DNA from: Hypoxylon rubiginosum | Taxonomy: Eukaryota; Ascomycota; Sordariomycetes; Xylariales; Hypoxylaceae | Reading direction: 5' to 3' | DNA: 64,000 nt | NCBI GenBank assembly: GCA_902806565.1 | Contig: CADCXA010000027.1 | Coordinates: 1,178,001 to 1,242,000, forward strand | Shown: in pieces, positions 1-12,885 of the stretch | Layout of the letters: the number at the start of each line of letters is the position of its first letter | Numbering within the stretch: the first letter of the stretch is position 1 | The notes under the pieces: generated by a model | What the model saw: only the letters and a program-made list of their open reading frames with translations | What the model was told of the DNA's origin: nothing | Database searches by the model: none | Translations under genes and position numbers: made by a program

Positions 1-135
1 TCGACAAACTAGCCTCTCGATTGTTCAGCTCGTCAGCTCTCTACGATTCACACTTGGCTGTGGCAACCTTATTATTGGCTCACATCAAACCAAGTCAGCT
101 TCGTTTACATCAGTATCGAATAGAAGGGGCATATC

Positions 136-2216
136 ATGGAGATCCCTAGATATGTTCCTAGGGAGCCAGGAGGCTCACCGCCGGCCATATACATACAGAG
201 TTCGAGTCACTTCGATCACTATGGAGGCTCGGGGCATTCCCATATGCAATCGAGATTCTCCCCTACCCTAGCATCGTCAACCCCCATGCCGATATCCAAC
301 AGTCGCCGTCTCGCCGAAGACGATGCGCCTCCACCGTTACCACCTCCGAAATATCTACCTGGCTCAGTGCAACCGGGAACTTTCAGACACGACCGAATTC
401 CTTCGATTGACTCGAATGCAAGTTGGGATAGTACAAGACAAGAGTTGGAACATGACCGGCCGCGGTTTGGTAGAAATGACCACGACCATGACCATGGACC
501 AATGCGGCCTCATAGGGATGAAGGCTATCACAGCCTTAATTCTACGATTTCATCGTTAGGGTATGCTTGTTTCAATATCGTAGCAATATGCTAGGACGGA
601 TCACTAACTCGCCGAGCTTTTTAGGTCGCAAGAGGCCCTCCCTAAGAAGCTGTTCATGTCCCACGACCAGTATCAGTTCAACAGACCGAATGGGAATGAT
701 TACGACAGCGCATTGAAAAAGAAGCTGGATTCCCGACGGACCTTTGACAATCGGTCTCCACCTCGACGGTCTGCCCTCAGCGCTTCCGCAAGCGACCCAG
801 TCTCCCATATGGCTGCCCGGGAAAACCGGTTGCATTCTCAACTAACGCCACTCTCCCTTCCCATCCGGCAGAGCAACAACAAGTTGATCGACTCTCCTGG
901 TCGTTACACGGACACCCCACCGCAATCTGCACTGTCTCCACGCGGTCCATTCTACGGAGCTTCTACCATCGAATTCCGCTCTCCCATAGAGCCTACAGAT
1001 TTGGATAGGTCGCCGTTCTCGCGGACGAGACGAAACAATAGCGGCTCGTTGCCTGATGACGCTACAATTTCCACGCATAGCAGCTATGACAATAATGGCG
1101 ATGACAACGACTTTCCAATGGAGGATAGGTCTCAAATAGAGGATTCCTTCCTACGTTCCGAACATCAAGCTATCGGACAAAAGAGACGGGCATCTTCACC
1201 GCCTGGTGATGATATTCCGATGCAGGGCATGTCCGGATCATGCGAGTTATTGCGACGCCGCGAGGGCGCATCAAGAGCGTCCCCTACACCACGTCTCTCC
1301 GGCATAGGAGCTTCTATTTCCTCCATGTCGTCTACATCGCGAAGCGGGTCATTCGCTTCAAATACGCCTCTAACTACTAACCTATCGAGCATAAGCTCTT
1401 ATGTCGGGAGGTCTCCTGGTGGCATGTCAAGTGGAGGGCTCTCCCCTGTCGATGCCATTTCGAGCTCGCCTTATAGTATATCAAATTCGCTTGGTCACTC
1501 GCCACGCGCTTCTATGGCCCGTGTGCCTCATCAGCGAAACCTTAGCAGCGAAACCAGGCGACTCACATCGCCTCGGAAGGTTTCTGATGTGTCCGTCAAG
1601 GCCGGCATTTCAAAAATACCTGGTGGTTACTTCATGTGCGACTGCTGTCCTAAAAAGCCAAAGAAATTCGAGACGGCAGAGGAACTAAAGTAAGTTACGC
1701 AGTCTTTACTATAGAGCGGCAATACGCAGCTCTTCTCACTCTCGAAACTAACCAACTTCTAGCGCACATGAGGCTGAAAAACAATACGAATGCTCTTTTT
1801 GTGGCAATCGATTCAAAAACAAGAACGAGGCAGAGCGCCACCAAAACAGTCTTCATGTTAGAAGACATAGTTGGTCGTGCTCAGCATTGCTTCTCTCGCG
1901 CTATGACCGCGCTTTCCACGAGAGCACCAATCGGCCTGGCGAAGCTGACACGTGTGGCTACTGTGGAGAAGAATTTGAGCGCCGTGGCGGCGTTGGGCGA
2001 CCAAGGCAGGCGACTGAGCAGGATTGGGATGAACGGCTGAGACACCTTCAGGAGGTGCATAAATTCCGGGAGTGCAACTCGAGCAAGAAATTCTACCGCG
2101 CAGATCATTTTCGACAGCATCTGAAGCACAGCCATGCGGGGACTAGTGGTAAATGGACGAATATGCTGGAAAACGCATGCATGCTCGAGGAGGATCCTCC
2201 ACAACCAGCGAGATGA
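136..2216 (+). CDS. C2H2 zinc-finger protein
   Basis: Probable nuclear DNA-binding protein of 647 residues. Exons are 136-560, 625-1689 and 1763-2216; the introns have clean GT-AG ends and the first has a CTAAC branch site. The first ~470 residues are disordered and rich in Ser, Pro and Arg, with SPR/SP motifs typical of phosphosites. Cysteine/histidine modules fill the C-terminus: one around CDCCPKK just before the second intron, then ECSFCGNRF...H...H, then CGYCGEEF with a following histidine pair, and a last FRQHLKHSH. It ends in a Met-Leu-Glu-Asn-Ala-Cys-Met tail, which I associate with a fungal family of C2H2 proteins. The start is the first ATG of a frame that stays open to the splice site. 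Its DNA target cannot be told from sequence. Confidence 0.88.
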
Positions 2217-4033
2217 GCGAATTGATCCGATCAGAAGCGATGGGTTGGGTAGCAATACTGCGCGGGGTTCTCGACCGAAAAGAACCTATCAATTGCGGTT
2301 GCGCGTTATGCAAGTAGATTGATTTGTTGGTTTGGGGCAAAAAACGCCCATCGATGCACAGCAGCCGGCCTACAATTGGACGCCGAGGTGGAAGAGGTCG
2401 GTCGAAGCAACAGCCATGGTGCGCTTCCGAGTCTCACCGCATCGAGGAGCAGCTTGGTTTGCTCTGCCGATCTCCCGCTTGTGAAGTGGTTTCCCTCACA
2501 CATGGACACAAAGTTATTCAATACACAATTGCGGCACGGGGCATATCAAGTCGATATTCGACGCCCCGAACTGGGAAAGCACTTGATCCCTCTGACGAGA
2601 CTCCAGCTGGGGTTTGAAGCGCCGCTAAGGCGCATTGGGATTTGATAGTAGAGCGGATTCGACATTGTCAATGGTTAATTTACGAAGCGCAGCTGCTTGC
2701 TGACGGCACTGTTCCATCCCAACGGGTATTTGTCTCTTGGCAAAAGCCGAGACGCAGCTTGCCAGTGCTGATTAGAAGAATCAGCTTGTTAAAACAACCA
2801 ATTAGAACCAGAAAGCAAAAAAAATTCAACAATTTGCAGTGACAAAACTTGGGGCCTATTCAAGATAGTGACATGTTCGATATGCGACTCGTAAGTTCAG
2901 AGTAAAAAGGATCAGTCCTTATTCATGAGTGAATACTCGTCTCTTCAAGCGGAGCGTGTAAGCTGACACGGATGCTGACGCCGACCCTATCTTAGGACGA
3001 ACTAGTCTTTCTGTTGCGTCTATCATGGCATCTAGGCACAACGGTCGTTAGGACCTCCCAGTTCTTTTGGTCCTAGGAGGGCCTGCGCCGTTGCGGCTCA
3101 GTGCAGGCTATCATATGGCTTTTCTATGTTTCAAGAAAGAGATGAATCATCTGAATATCGGTAAGATCGGGGTCGTTTATTAGAAAGACACCTTAAGTAT
3201 GATTAAAAGGCCGATAAAAAGACCGACTATTGGAAGGATCCAAGTCGGTTCGGTACCTGTTGCTGTCATGGAGCAGAAGAAAGTCTGACAGCCGTGAAAC
3301 AAAAGAGATTGAGAAAATAAAAATAATAGGTTTCTGATTTCTGAAAACTTCAACGAGGTACCAAAGGCGAAGAGTGAAAGGCTGTAGGATCTTGCATACC
3401 TGGTGGTGATGACAATCTTGATGACAGCGTTCGACTAACTAAAAGTCCCATGTCGGCTTGATGGGATTTTCGAAAAGCATTTACACGACTTATTTACAGG
3501 GCTGACAGGCCGCCGGGATGGTGAATGGTTAAGGCTTTAGAACAACTCCACCCAGCCCATAATAATTATCAGCATAAAAACGTAAAACGGGGGTTTTTTA
3601 AAGGTCACATGATTCAGCCCTACGGGTAGGGAAAAGAAAAAAGTTTAAACTGAGGATTGACCAAAGTTTGACTAAGCTTGTAACAGCCGTGGCCCGTGGA
3701 CGCCACATGAGCCCAACGTGGGAAAAATTGACTAAACCTTTAGGAGATAGACCCATTTTTTGCCTGAAGGCTTGCAAGCACAAGATCGCGATTCATAATC
3801 GTAGCAATTACAACAATCATATAGGCCCTTTTTGTCTACTTCCTGAATACCTACCTCGTATTAGCCCTCGGTTTCTACCTGAAGGCTAACCTCCCATCCA
3901 TAATATTAAGAGAATAAAAATCAAGAAGCTGGGTTCTCATTGTCACCAACAAAATCTTTCCCGCTTAGTCAGAATTCGAAGATCCTATAAAGAAGTGGAA
4001 AGTCGAGAGATATATATCAAGCATCCTGGCATC
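2217..4033. other. Intergenic region with a strong hairpin
   Basis: Downstream of the zinc-finger gene and upstream of yvh1, both on the + strand. Open frames here (for example 2319-2645) have no recognisable protein character. The only distinct structure is an inverted repeat at 3037-3095, listed separately. The last ~150 bases should hold the yvh1 promoter. Confidence 0.6.
3037..3095. repeat. Two-step inverted repeat (hairpin)
   Basis: CACAACGG at 3037-3044 pairs 7/8 with CCGTTGCG at 3088-3095. Inside it, AGGACCTCC at 3050-3058 pairs 8/9 with GGAGGGCCT at 3076-3084. The result is a nested stem with a loop of about 17 nt. It lies in non-coding sequence; no function is known to me. Confidence 0.55.
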
Positions 4034-5231
4034 ATGACAATATCTAGGGTACCCGAAGCTGGCAATCTCTGGGTCGGAGGGTAATCACGAGCCCCGATTC
4101 CCCTGATCCCGCATGATCCGCTTGAATATCAACTGACATAAGCCTGAATTCAGAGTCTGGGCCCTCAACCTCGAAGGGTCCCGCGATAAGCTCTACCAGC
4201 AGAATGTCACCCATGTTCTCTCCGTCATCAAGTTCTCTTTTGACGGATGGGGCGAGGAAGCAAAGCGTTTCAAGCACATGAGCATAGATATTGATGACGA
4301 TCCAAGTTGCGACCTGCTTATTCATTTCTCGTCTGCCGTACGCTTCATCAATAATGGGTTATACCCACCTAACAACGGCGGCACAGAACCGGATGGGCGA
4401 GCAGAGACAGAGGGAGAGAAGTCTCAAGACGATGGCACTTCGCCCGGAGGGGTCTTCGTGCACTGTGCTATGGGCGTATCACGCTCTGTAAGCTGCGTGA
4501 TTGCTTACCTGCTTTACAAATACCCTCACCGTTTTGGAGGAAAGCAATATACTCCTTCGGCTACGTCAGCGGCTGAGCGGCGCCAAACATCCAAAGTTGC
4601 CATCGATAGAGCATTGCAGCTGGTTCGCCGCGAGCGCAGTATTGCATTCCCCAACAGTGGCTTCATGCGCCAGCTCGAGCTATGGTGGGAGATGGGATGC
4701 CCTGCTGACGACGACAATTCTGTAGAACGCCATCCAGTGTATCAAAAATGGCTGTACGACAGGATGCTAGAGGAGAACCGGTCTGTACATGTGGCCCCCG
4801 AAGCTGAATATATCCGGTTCGAAGACGAAGTGGAGCAAGAAAAGGAGGGCGTCGAAGTCGAGACGGGTAAGCCGGATGGCAAGGAGGTTCGCTGCAAGAA
4901 GTGTCGACGCATACTTGCGACTCCTAAGTTCGTCGTGAGCCACACCCCTACCGGGTCGGAATCCTCAAACTGTGCCCACGTCTTCGTCGACACTCTCTCA
5001 TGGATGCGACCGGCGCTGGAAGGAGGTGCTCTCGAGGGTCGTCTGTCCTGTCCCAACGCCAAGTGCGGAGCTACGGTCGGGCGTTTTGCATGGCAGGGCC
5101 TTCAATGCAGCTGTAGACAGTGGGTGGTGCCGGCCTTCTCGCTCAATCGGAGCCGGATCGATGAGGTGGCTCCTCGGCGCACGAACGCCCCAGAAATCCG
5201 GCAGCCACCGGGACAAAATAGCAGCCTATGA
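4034..5231 (+). CDS. YVH1: Dual-specificity protein phosphatase YVH1
   Basis: 374-residue YVH1/DUSP12 orthologue. In yeast Yvh1 releases Mrt4 from pre-60S ribosomes and acts in the nucleus and cytoplasm. Exons are 4034-4080 and 4154-5231; the spliced N-terminus reads MTISRVPEAGNLWVGG, the usual family opening, which fixes the start upstream of the large frame. The DSP active-site loop HCAMGVSRS places the catalytic Cys near residue 120 and Arg near 126 (C-x5-R). A glutamate/aspartate-rich loop of about 25 residues precedes the active site. The C-terminal zinc-binding domain that defines Yvh1 is present: a CKKC pair, then CPNAKCG, a late CSC and a Trp-Val-Val-Pro-Ala-Phe end. Identification is secure; only the first exon was inferred from splicing. 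Confidence 0.95.
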
Positions 5232-8200
5232 CGTAGATCAACTGCTCGAGCTTTTATTGATCATCTGATTATCATCCTCGCCGCCATACGGGTGGACATT
5301 GTTGCACACACAGACGTTTCACAGGCGTTCATTATGTACATAGTAAGTTGCCCATGTTAATCCGCCGAAACGACAATCGTATCATTTTCTCACCGATAGC
5401 TACCTCCTAGCCCTGCGTGCCCTGCTAGCTATCAGCAGCTGTGCCGCAAGCACGAGCCAACGATGCTGACATCGAAACCGCCCACCCCCCTCCTGTTCTC
5501 CCCTACAGGTATCTTACCTAACCCGCCGCTAATAACTCAGGGATTAAGTCCGAAGGACAGGGGGCTGGCTCGCTTTGTTCACGTCTTCTCTCTTTCTCAT
5601 CTCACACCTCCCCGTCACCCCCCAACCAGAGTATTATAACCAACTAGGGCCAACCCCCTAGCAGCACAAAACAGCAAACATAACAAATTGCACACCATTT
5701 TTACCCTCCTCGCCCTACCAAATTTACGCTTTGGGCATAGGGCTTACCCTTCATTGCAAACACCCGGGGTCATAACCTTGCTTACCGTCTGATCATCAAG
5801 GGCATTCCCGTTTCCCCATGCTGCCTTACGATCTGGTTCGGCCAGCCTGCTCTCGTTTGGCAGCCGTTACGCTGACGCTATCATGCCCCATAGAGGGCCC
5901 CCTATGGAATTTTGCCCTGATAACACCTAGGGGCCCCGTTGATTGTGGCATCCCTCTTCTCTTTTCAGAGAATAAGCGAGCTAATCCCCTCTCTTAAGCT
6001 AGTCGACTTGGGGATTAGCTTACAATCCATTCCGGAACTCCTTTCAGCAATTTGGGCTCCCCCGAGATGAGATCACCACGATGGCAGCCTGTCAGCCAAT
6101 CTGCGACAGAATTGTCGGTGTGATGCCCAATCATATCCCATGGCAGATGCGCTCTTGCTGGGGCCTCTCTTTCCAAAAGCGTCCTATCCGGAGTATCCCT
6201 ACACTACGAAACGGGTGATCCCTAACCCCGGCACTACTTTTTGATCTTTCATATTGTCTTCAAGGCTATGAGAGTGTTCATGATGGAGAACTAGATGAAG
6301 ATGTAGTGCTTTAGCTCACGACAATAGGCAAGCTTATTTAAAGCTAGCGGCCCCATTTACCTAATACGACCCCTAAGTTGGACTATCCTGCGGCTCTCGC
6401 TCACTTGCTCGCTCTAGTGGACATCACTATCGCGTTCTTCTGTGGCCATGTAAACCTGTAATGTGCAACAGATTCCGCCCTCAGCCCTGACCACGAGTCA
6501 TTTCCACTTTGCCTCATCTCTCCCCACGTAGCTAACCGCAATGGTTGATGACAAAAAAGCTATCTGTGCTGACGGAGCCCATCTTCATTACATGTCGAAT
6601 GGTGTCAAAGAGCTGGCTGCTAAAGGGGGCAAATCATTTTACCACTTTGGGACTAGGGAGCCCGAGTTATTTCTTGTCCTCCCTGGTCTATCGAGAGGCT
6701 GAAATCTGAAGCTGAACCTTTTCTCATCACAATCACATCTCATTTCCATTACACAAAAGCACCACGCAGAAGCGTTATTCGCGGAGAATTAAAAGATTAG
6801 ATAGCAATAACCAACAATCAACGACCAAAAATGCATACACTTTAGTCCGTTTAACAAGTACTTACGTATTTACCCCATCACACTCTCACCCCCCTTGTTT
6901 CTGGTCCACGTACGTCACGTCGCGGAGGGTTCCTGTCATGCAGGAACGCGACGACGGGGGGGGTGGGAAGCTTTGGACCTTTTTAATGACAGGTCAACTT
7001 TCTACAGCGCAAGGAAGCGTGGCTCTACCCCCGTCGCACACAAGTTCGTTCACCTAGGGCCAACCGGCCTGGCGGTAACAGGTCAAGTTTTACACAAGGG
7101 CAACTTTCGCCCATCGTGACTGAACGTGGAAATATGGGCCGCACAACATCTCCGCAACGGCAAGGCGTTAATTGTTCCCAAAATTCTACCTACGTAGGTA
7201 CCAGCGAAACAAGACAAAAAGGCGATCCTCGGTTGTTCTCTGTTTCTCTCTCCTTCTTCTTCGTCCGCTCGACCGCGCCCGCGGAAATGAACAATTCACC
7301 TTTCAGGGTCCCCTTAAGGTAGAAGGATCCCGCGCCGCTCGTCAGAAGACCGGGTTCCGCTTTGTGCTGTACCGTAGCAGCGGGAACGTAAGCTGCAGAA
7401 GGAAAAAGGATCACCAGTGCTGTCGCGGCGCACGGGCACGAGTGAGCCGGGCCATTTTTACTTACTATTACTGCATGGAGGCATAGAGGCGAAGAGGGCA
7501 TGGAGATAGGAGATTACCTAGGGGTGAGGAACTACGTACGCATTACTGTTTTCTTTTTTTGTTCCTTTTTTATACGATTTATACGACGTATATTAGATAT
7601 ATATTTGCGCGGAAAAAAGGGACCGTTCTCGCCGGTGGGCTTAGCCAGCCGCCTTCGCTACGAGTTTTATTTACTTATGAACAAAGTCTTGGATGGCGTG
7701 AAAGCATGTCCGTCCATCGTTTAACAAGCTCGCTCAAGCTGCGCAAAATGCTACCGCATCGAGTTAGGTAAGTAAGGGCAGGCCAAGTCAGACAAATCTT
7801 TCAAACCCACGATCCGAAACCCTATGGTTGTGCTATGATGTTGTTCTCGGGCTTGGTTTAGGGGTCGCGTATGTATGTACATAGCATGTATGTCACATTC
7901 GTAAGGAAAGAAACTGACAAGGCAAGGATGGCATGTCCATATTGCAGCAGGCAAGGTAAGGTAAGGGTATTACAGTAGGGCTACTAGCACGCTTTCTTAT
8001 TATCTGGGGGCAGAAAGGGGGGGCGGCCGGAAGGTCACCGGCTAGGGTCCGGCCGCTTTGCGGTCAGCGGCGCGTATCTATGTACATCCTCCCAGGTCGT
8101 ACAGCAAGGTAGGGGAGCGGAGAGCATAGATACGACTTGCGCTCGTCGTATCGTTCTCCAGGGGGAGAACATGCTCGGATAAGATCATGGTTGTGAGTGA

Positions 8201-11200
8201 AGGAGAATGTAACAGGAGATGGGATTCTTGCTTGGAAGGATCAATACGCTTCTTTCCTTTGCTGCCGGCCGCGGGTAGAGTTTGGGTCGGGTTTTGGGTT
8301 GGGGAGCAAGCGGTCAGTCGGGGATAACCACCGAGTTAGGCTGCTATTGTTGTCACTGTTACTGTTACTGTTACTGTTGCTTGCTATCGCTTGCGCGCCC
8401 CCCCTTTTTTTCGATTGGGGGTCGGGGAGGTTTTCTTCAGTCCGAGATGATCTCCTCAGGACCGGATCACTAGACGGCCCCAACGCCTTCTTTGCTTCGC
8501 TCTTCGGGATGATCGTCGGTCAGCTTCAACAAGTACCTACCTACGTAGGTTACGTAGGGGGGGTTGGCCATACCTAAACCCCGTTTTCGATACGCAGTTT
8601 TTGGCCGCGTTAATTCGTCGGTTATCTGCACCAAACAAAAAGGATGTGCGTGCGGTTCACGATAAGTCAGTCAGCACGAGTGACGTGGGGGTGGTTGGGG
8701 GAGCTTCCAAGCAAGCAACGCACCCTTACGTAAAGGTGTCAGCAAAGGATCACGATGTTTGTTGACTATGAGTTTTCGTCGAGGTGATCATGCGGGCGTA
8801 TACGTGTGTTGCATGCGGCTGGCACACGGAGAGAAAGTCCGACAGGGCACCGAGCAAAAGTTCGGCCGAAATTGATACCCTTCTAAGATGGTAGCCTTGC
8901 CTGTTCGGCCGTACCTGCGATGCTCGTCCGGCGGAGAACGAGCGTTTGTGTAACTATGAAGTCTTCGTGTATGTATGTAGTTGGCTGGTAAGCCGCATAG
9001 AGGCATAGAGCAGATAAATGAGTTGTCCCTCCCGGATTCGGCGTTAAACTGGTTCGGCTAATTCATCAGGATCTTGCGAAGATCTGACTTCGGATGGCCC
9101 GCGCTCTCCCTCCTTTTTAGGCCTTGTTGGGCCTTTTTAGGGGGGCCAAGGAGTGCGCTTTGTTGTATGTAGGTTAAGTCCGAACACGATCCCCCCCTCA
9201 AATCCTTCGTCGGTAGACGTTTTGGACTTGCAGGCTGCGAGATTGTAGATTGCGTTACAGTGCTTTTGCTAGAACAGGAAGCTCCTAGATTACGATACGA
9301 TTTGATCGACTAACTGCCATGAGAGATAAGGTCCGATAATTCGAAACCCTTCGGGAGCCCCGAGTCTTGCGGCGAAATGTTTCTCTTGTTCATGCTAACT
9401 ACTATAGAGGAAAATAAAAAATAGGGGTTATTTGCCCCTGACGTAACACGCCTATAGGTGACCAAGGGTAACACGGCATACCTAGTCTGCTAGTATACGT
9501 AGTACGGACGAGATTTTGTGCTGCTTTAATTAACTCGGCCTGGGCCGGGCCGATGTCTTATTATCTGTGATCCTAGGATCGATCCCCAGACTATTGCTAG
9601 GTTAAGACGGGAACGAGGGCGGGATTGCCCGTCGATGGGGTGTAAATATGAATTTCAGGGTGAGGGATAGCGCTGATAAAAAAAGGTATCGTGCTAGATT
9701 CTGATTTGAGAGCGAAGAGAAGTTCATAGGCGGTTGCTGTCGAGCTGCCGTATTTACTAGAATGGCTGGTAGGGCTAGCTGCCAGCCCTATGCAGCCTAG
9801 ACTCGAGATGATCGATTCAGCGTAACGGTAAAACCAGCCACTATGTATTACGAAAAGCACGAAAAGACAAGCTTTAAGCACCCATCGCTTTTGGTAAAAA
9901 TAAGCGATCGCCGTAGCTAGCACGTAGCTCTCTATGCCCTGCTACTCAAGATAGAATGATCCAGAACAAGTTCCCCCTTGGGAAGGACAAGATCTCGTAG
10001 CGGAAAGTTCCGAGGACCCGGATTCGGCATCTGTGTAACTCCACGGCGGACCCGCGAAGCGGAGCCAGTCTCGGGTCTTAGCCGCCGTGTCACGTAACGC
10101 TTCGGAGAATCCGTATATGTCGGTTAAGAATGCGCGAGCGAATCGCTGACGAGCTCTGCTAGCGCCGCCGGATAATATCGAAGTGCGCTTGTTGCAATGG
10201 CCTATTTTTAATTTCCCGCGACAGATCATATGTAGAATTAGTCGGTCAATATTGGTCTCGGTGTTCCATGTTTAGTAGACAAGTACCCAGGTGATCATGT
10301 AAATCGCAGAAGTATGGGGTAGATATCATTACGAAGATATGACTTGGAGGTATGGATTCACTTCGTGGCTGAAAGCGGTAAGGGAAATGTTGACTCGTCA
10401 GGCTGTACCACATCTGCGTGCTATCATGTCTGCCCGGCTAGCCAATTGGCAACACCAAACAACTGTGTGGCTGAACGCCATTAGTAGGTAGGTAGTACAT
10501 AGAATAGCATCCATGGTATTCGAGGTTCGGGTGTTGTCACACCGCGCAAGCAGAGATGGATGTTCATAAGACAAGTGTTGCCGAGTGAGAGCTCGATATG
10601 TATGTTTCCTTGGGGTTGACATCATCCCGTGCAGCCAGTCAGCTTCGTCAATGCTATGGACCTCGAGCAAGATGTGATTACAGCCCTGGAGACCCTGTAT
10701 AATTCCCTGTGCCGAGGAAGTGAGGGCATTGGACAGCTCGTAAGCAATAGCCACAGACAGATGCAGAAGTATGTAGCTGCAGCTGCAGCTCGAGGCGTGC
10801 AGCTAACATTCTAGTTTGACCAATTTGAATCATCGCACCGGGGCGTGTCCGTAGAGATAACGCAAACAGCTTATTCTAATGCAGCATATGAAGGATCAGG
10901 GTAGGGGTGTACTCATCTAGCCCGTCAGCACTAGCATGCAGTCTTTGATGTTGGACGCCCAGACGCCCCGCGTAGGGAGGCAAGGTAGGTAGAGGTAGGC
11001 AATGGGATAGCCCGGTTCATCAGCCGGGCCGATGCCATTTGGTAGGCACCAGGCGACGGCAGCTAGAAATTCCTCCAAGGACAAGGGGTAATACCCGTAA
11101 GCATCAGGAGGAGTAGTAACGTATGCCGTACAACAAGTACAACAAGCCCGAGTACAAACCGAACTCGAGTACAAGCTCGAATGCGGATTTAGAAGCCTGC

Positions 11201-12885
11201 TACACCCGGCGGTATAGATGTTGCATAGCGGTGGCATGTGGTGCAGGAAGGACGCTGAGCTTTCACTTGTACCTAAGTAGGCTCTAACAACCTATGGCTT
11301 GGCTGCTGATGTGAGATATACTGCGGTGGTGGTAGTAAATCACCATACGGACGAAGCACGACGATTGATGATTGAACAGAACGCCCGAGAGCTATAGGTA
11401 GGGAATGGCTATGCCGAATGGAGACGGGTTTCATTAGCCTATCGGACGTATAAACAAGTATCGCACATGTCACATAAACGGCGCGTTCCGGTTGCGCGAG
11501 ACGAGCCATCCCCAATCGCCGGCGTCAGACCCGGAAACTAACGAATGGTGCCCCGGAGATCGATAACGGTCGGCGGAAGTTGAGATCGCCCAAAGTAGCT
11601 CGTGCTACCCATCGTAAGGCTGACGGTAGTATGTAGCCGTCTATATGCCATTCGCTGAGAGAACGCCCGAATATGACCGAAGTAGAGTAGCTCATGAGCT
11701 CACGTTAAGGCTGCACATTGAATGTTACCTTTCCAGTGACCTTAGTCGTATGTGATGTCCGGCCGCAGGACACAATGATACCCTCCTTCATCGTCACACA
11801 CCTATGTGCTAAATCCCTTCTGGAAATAGAAATGCAGGTTTTCTAGATGCAAGCGCAACTAGCGTATTCCCGTGACCTTCTTCCAAAGCATTGATTGCAT
11901 TGGCGGTGCATCTTGTTCACCATTATGCGGGAGATGGACGGCTGAACAGCCAATCTCGGGCATTGGGTGTCACACAGCGCCCACCGTCTCATTGATGGGG
12001 ATGGTATCATCAGACCTGCCGCCGTGCGTTGTCGAATTGCAACGTAAGCGCTAATCTTCTTACAGCACACTGCAGAAGCGATGAGGAGGTCGTGACTCGT
12101 GTGGGTAGCCCGCCAAGCTCTGTACGATTCGCGCAGTATTTTCTTTCCAGAAATATGGGAAGTTCATGTGAAGTTCAGCGCTAAACTCGAAGCGCAGCGG
12201 TTTTGCGTGCTTTTGTCGTTGGAGGCGGGTGAGCAGGGAGAGCTTGATGTTGGGTAAGGCTCCGAGATGCCACATTCTAACCGATTCCGACCGTGGTAAA
12301 GAACTGTCAGCCTTGTAAGGCGTCTCGGAGACTTGCGGCTTATAGGGCACACGAAAGCCAACGGCTTTTGGTGGTCAGCATGCCAGCATTTTACCCCGTA
12401 GGTTAAGAATTGCCGTAGGAAGCGAGGGGGGGATGGAGTGAAGTGTAACTAAGCGAACACGGTACATAGTAGAGTTATAATCGTCCGGCGTGTCTCTAAA
12501 AAGGAGAAATTGATATCGCGATGGGAAGTAATATGTGCATTCCCGCAACGCTATCCCGAACCAAGATACAACACGTTCGGCTTACCGCATCAATCGAGCG
12601 GGTGCTCGGCCAAGGGCACCGTTAGATACCTATGCACAATGTTTCTCGGCCATATGTCGTGGTTTGCTCTCTACCTAGGTGACCAGAACATGAATCCTAA
12701 TGAAGGAGGCTGCTTCATGCACCAGGTACCTACTGGCTACATTTGCTGCAAGCTGCCGTTTCTCCGCATCGCGCTCTGCGAGTTCCCAGGAGTAATGAGA
12801 GCGATCATCGGCGAGAAATGCTACCAGGATTCACTAAAGCCACTTGTTGAGTCGAGGTGTACTCCATGCAGACGGAGCCCACCTC
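5232..12885. other. 7.65 kb gap between two gene 3' ends
   Basis: Both flanking genes (yvh1 on +, vfa1 on -) end at this gap, so it is not needed as a promoter for either. Open frames are short and scattered. A run of minus-strand frames of 75-118 codons lies between 9597 and 12361, but none has recognisable domains or joins cleanly through splice sites. Other content: a (CTGTTA)-type microsatellite near 8345-8390, several CCTACGTAGG-like palindromes (7186-7203, 8534-8560) and a nested palindrome near 5888-5906. An unrecognised non-coding RNA, a decayed gene or regulatory DNA are all possible. Confidence 0.6.
8345..8390. repeat. CTGTTA/CTGTTG microsatellite
   Basis: A hexamer-like run of CTGTTA units with TTGTTG ends in intergenic DNA. 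It makes a false Ser-Asn repeat peptide on the minus strand. Confidence 0.7.

Noticed and set aside
6541..6702. Short plus-strand frame starting MVDDKKAICADGAHL
   Set aside because: Only ~50 codons, no family match and no splice-linked partner in the gene desert.
8241..8577. Ser-Asn or Leu repeat frames
   Set aside because: Produced by the CTGTTA microsatellite on both strands, not by a gene.
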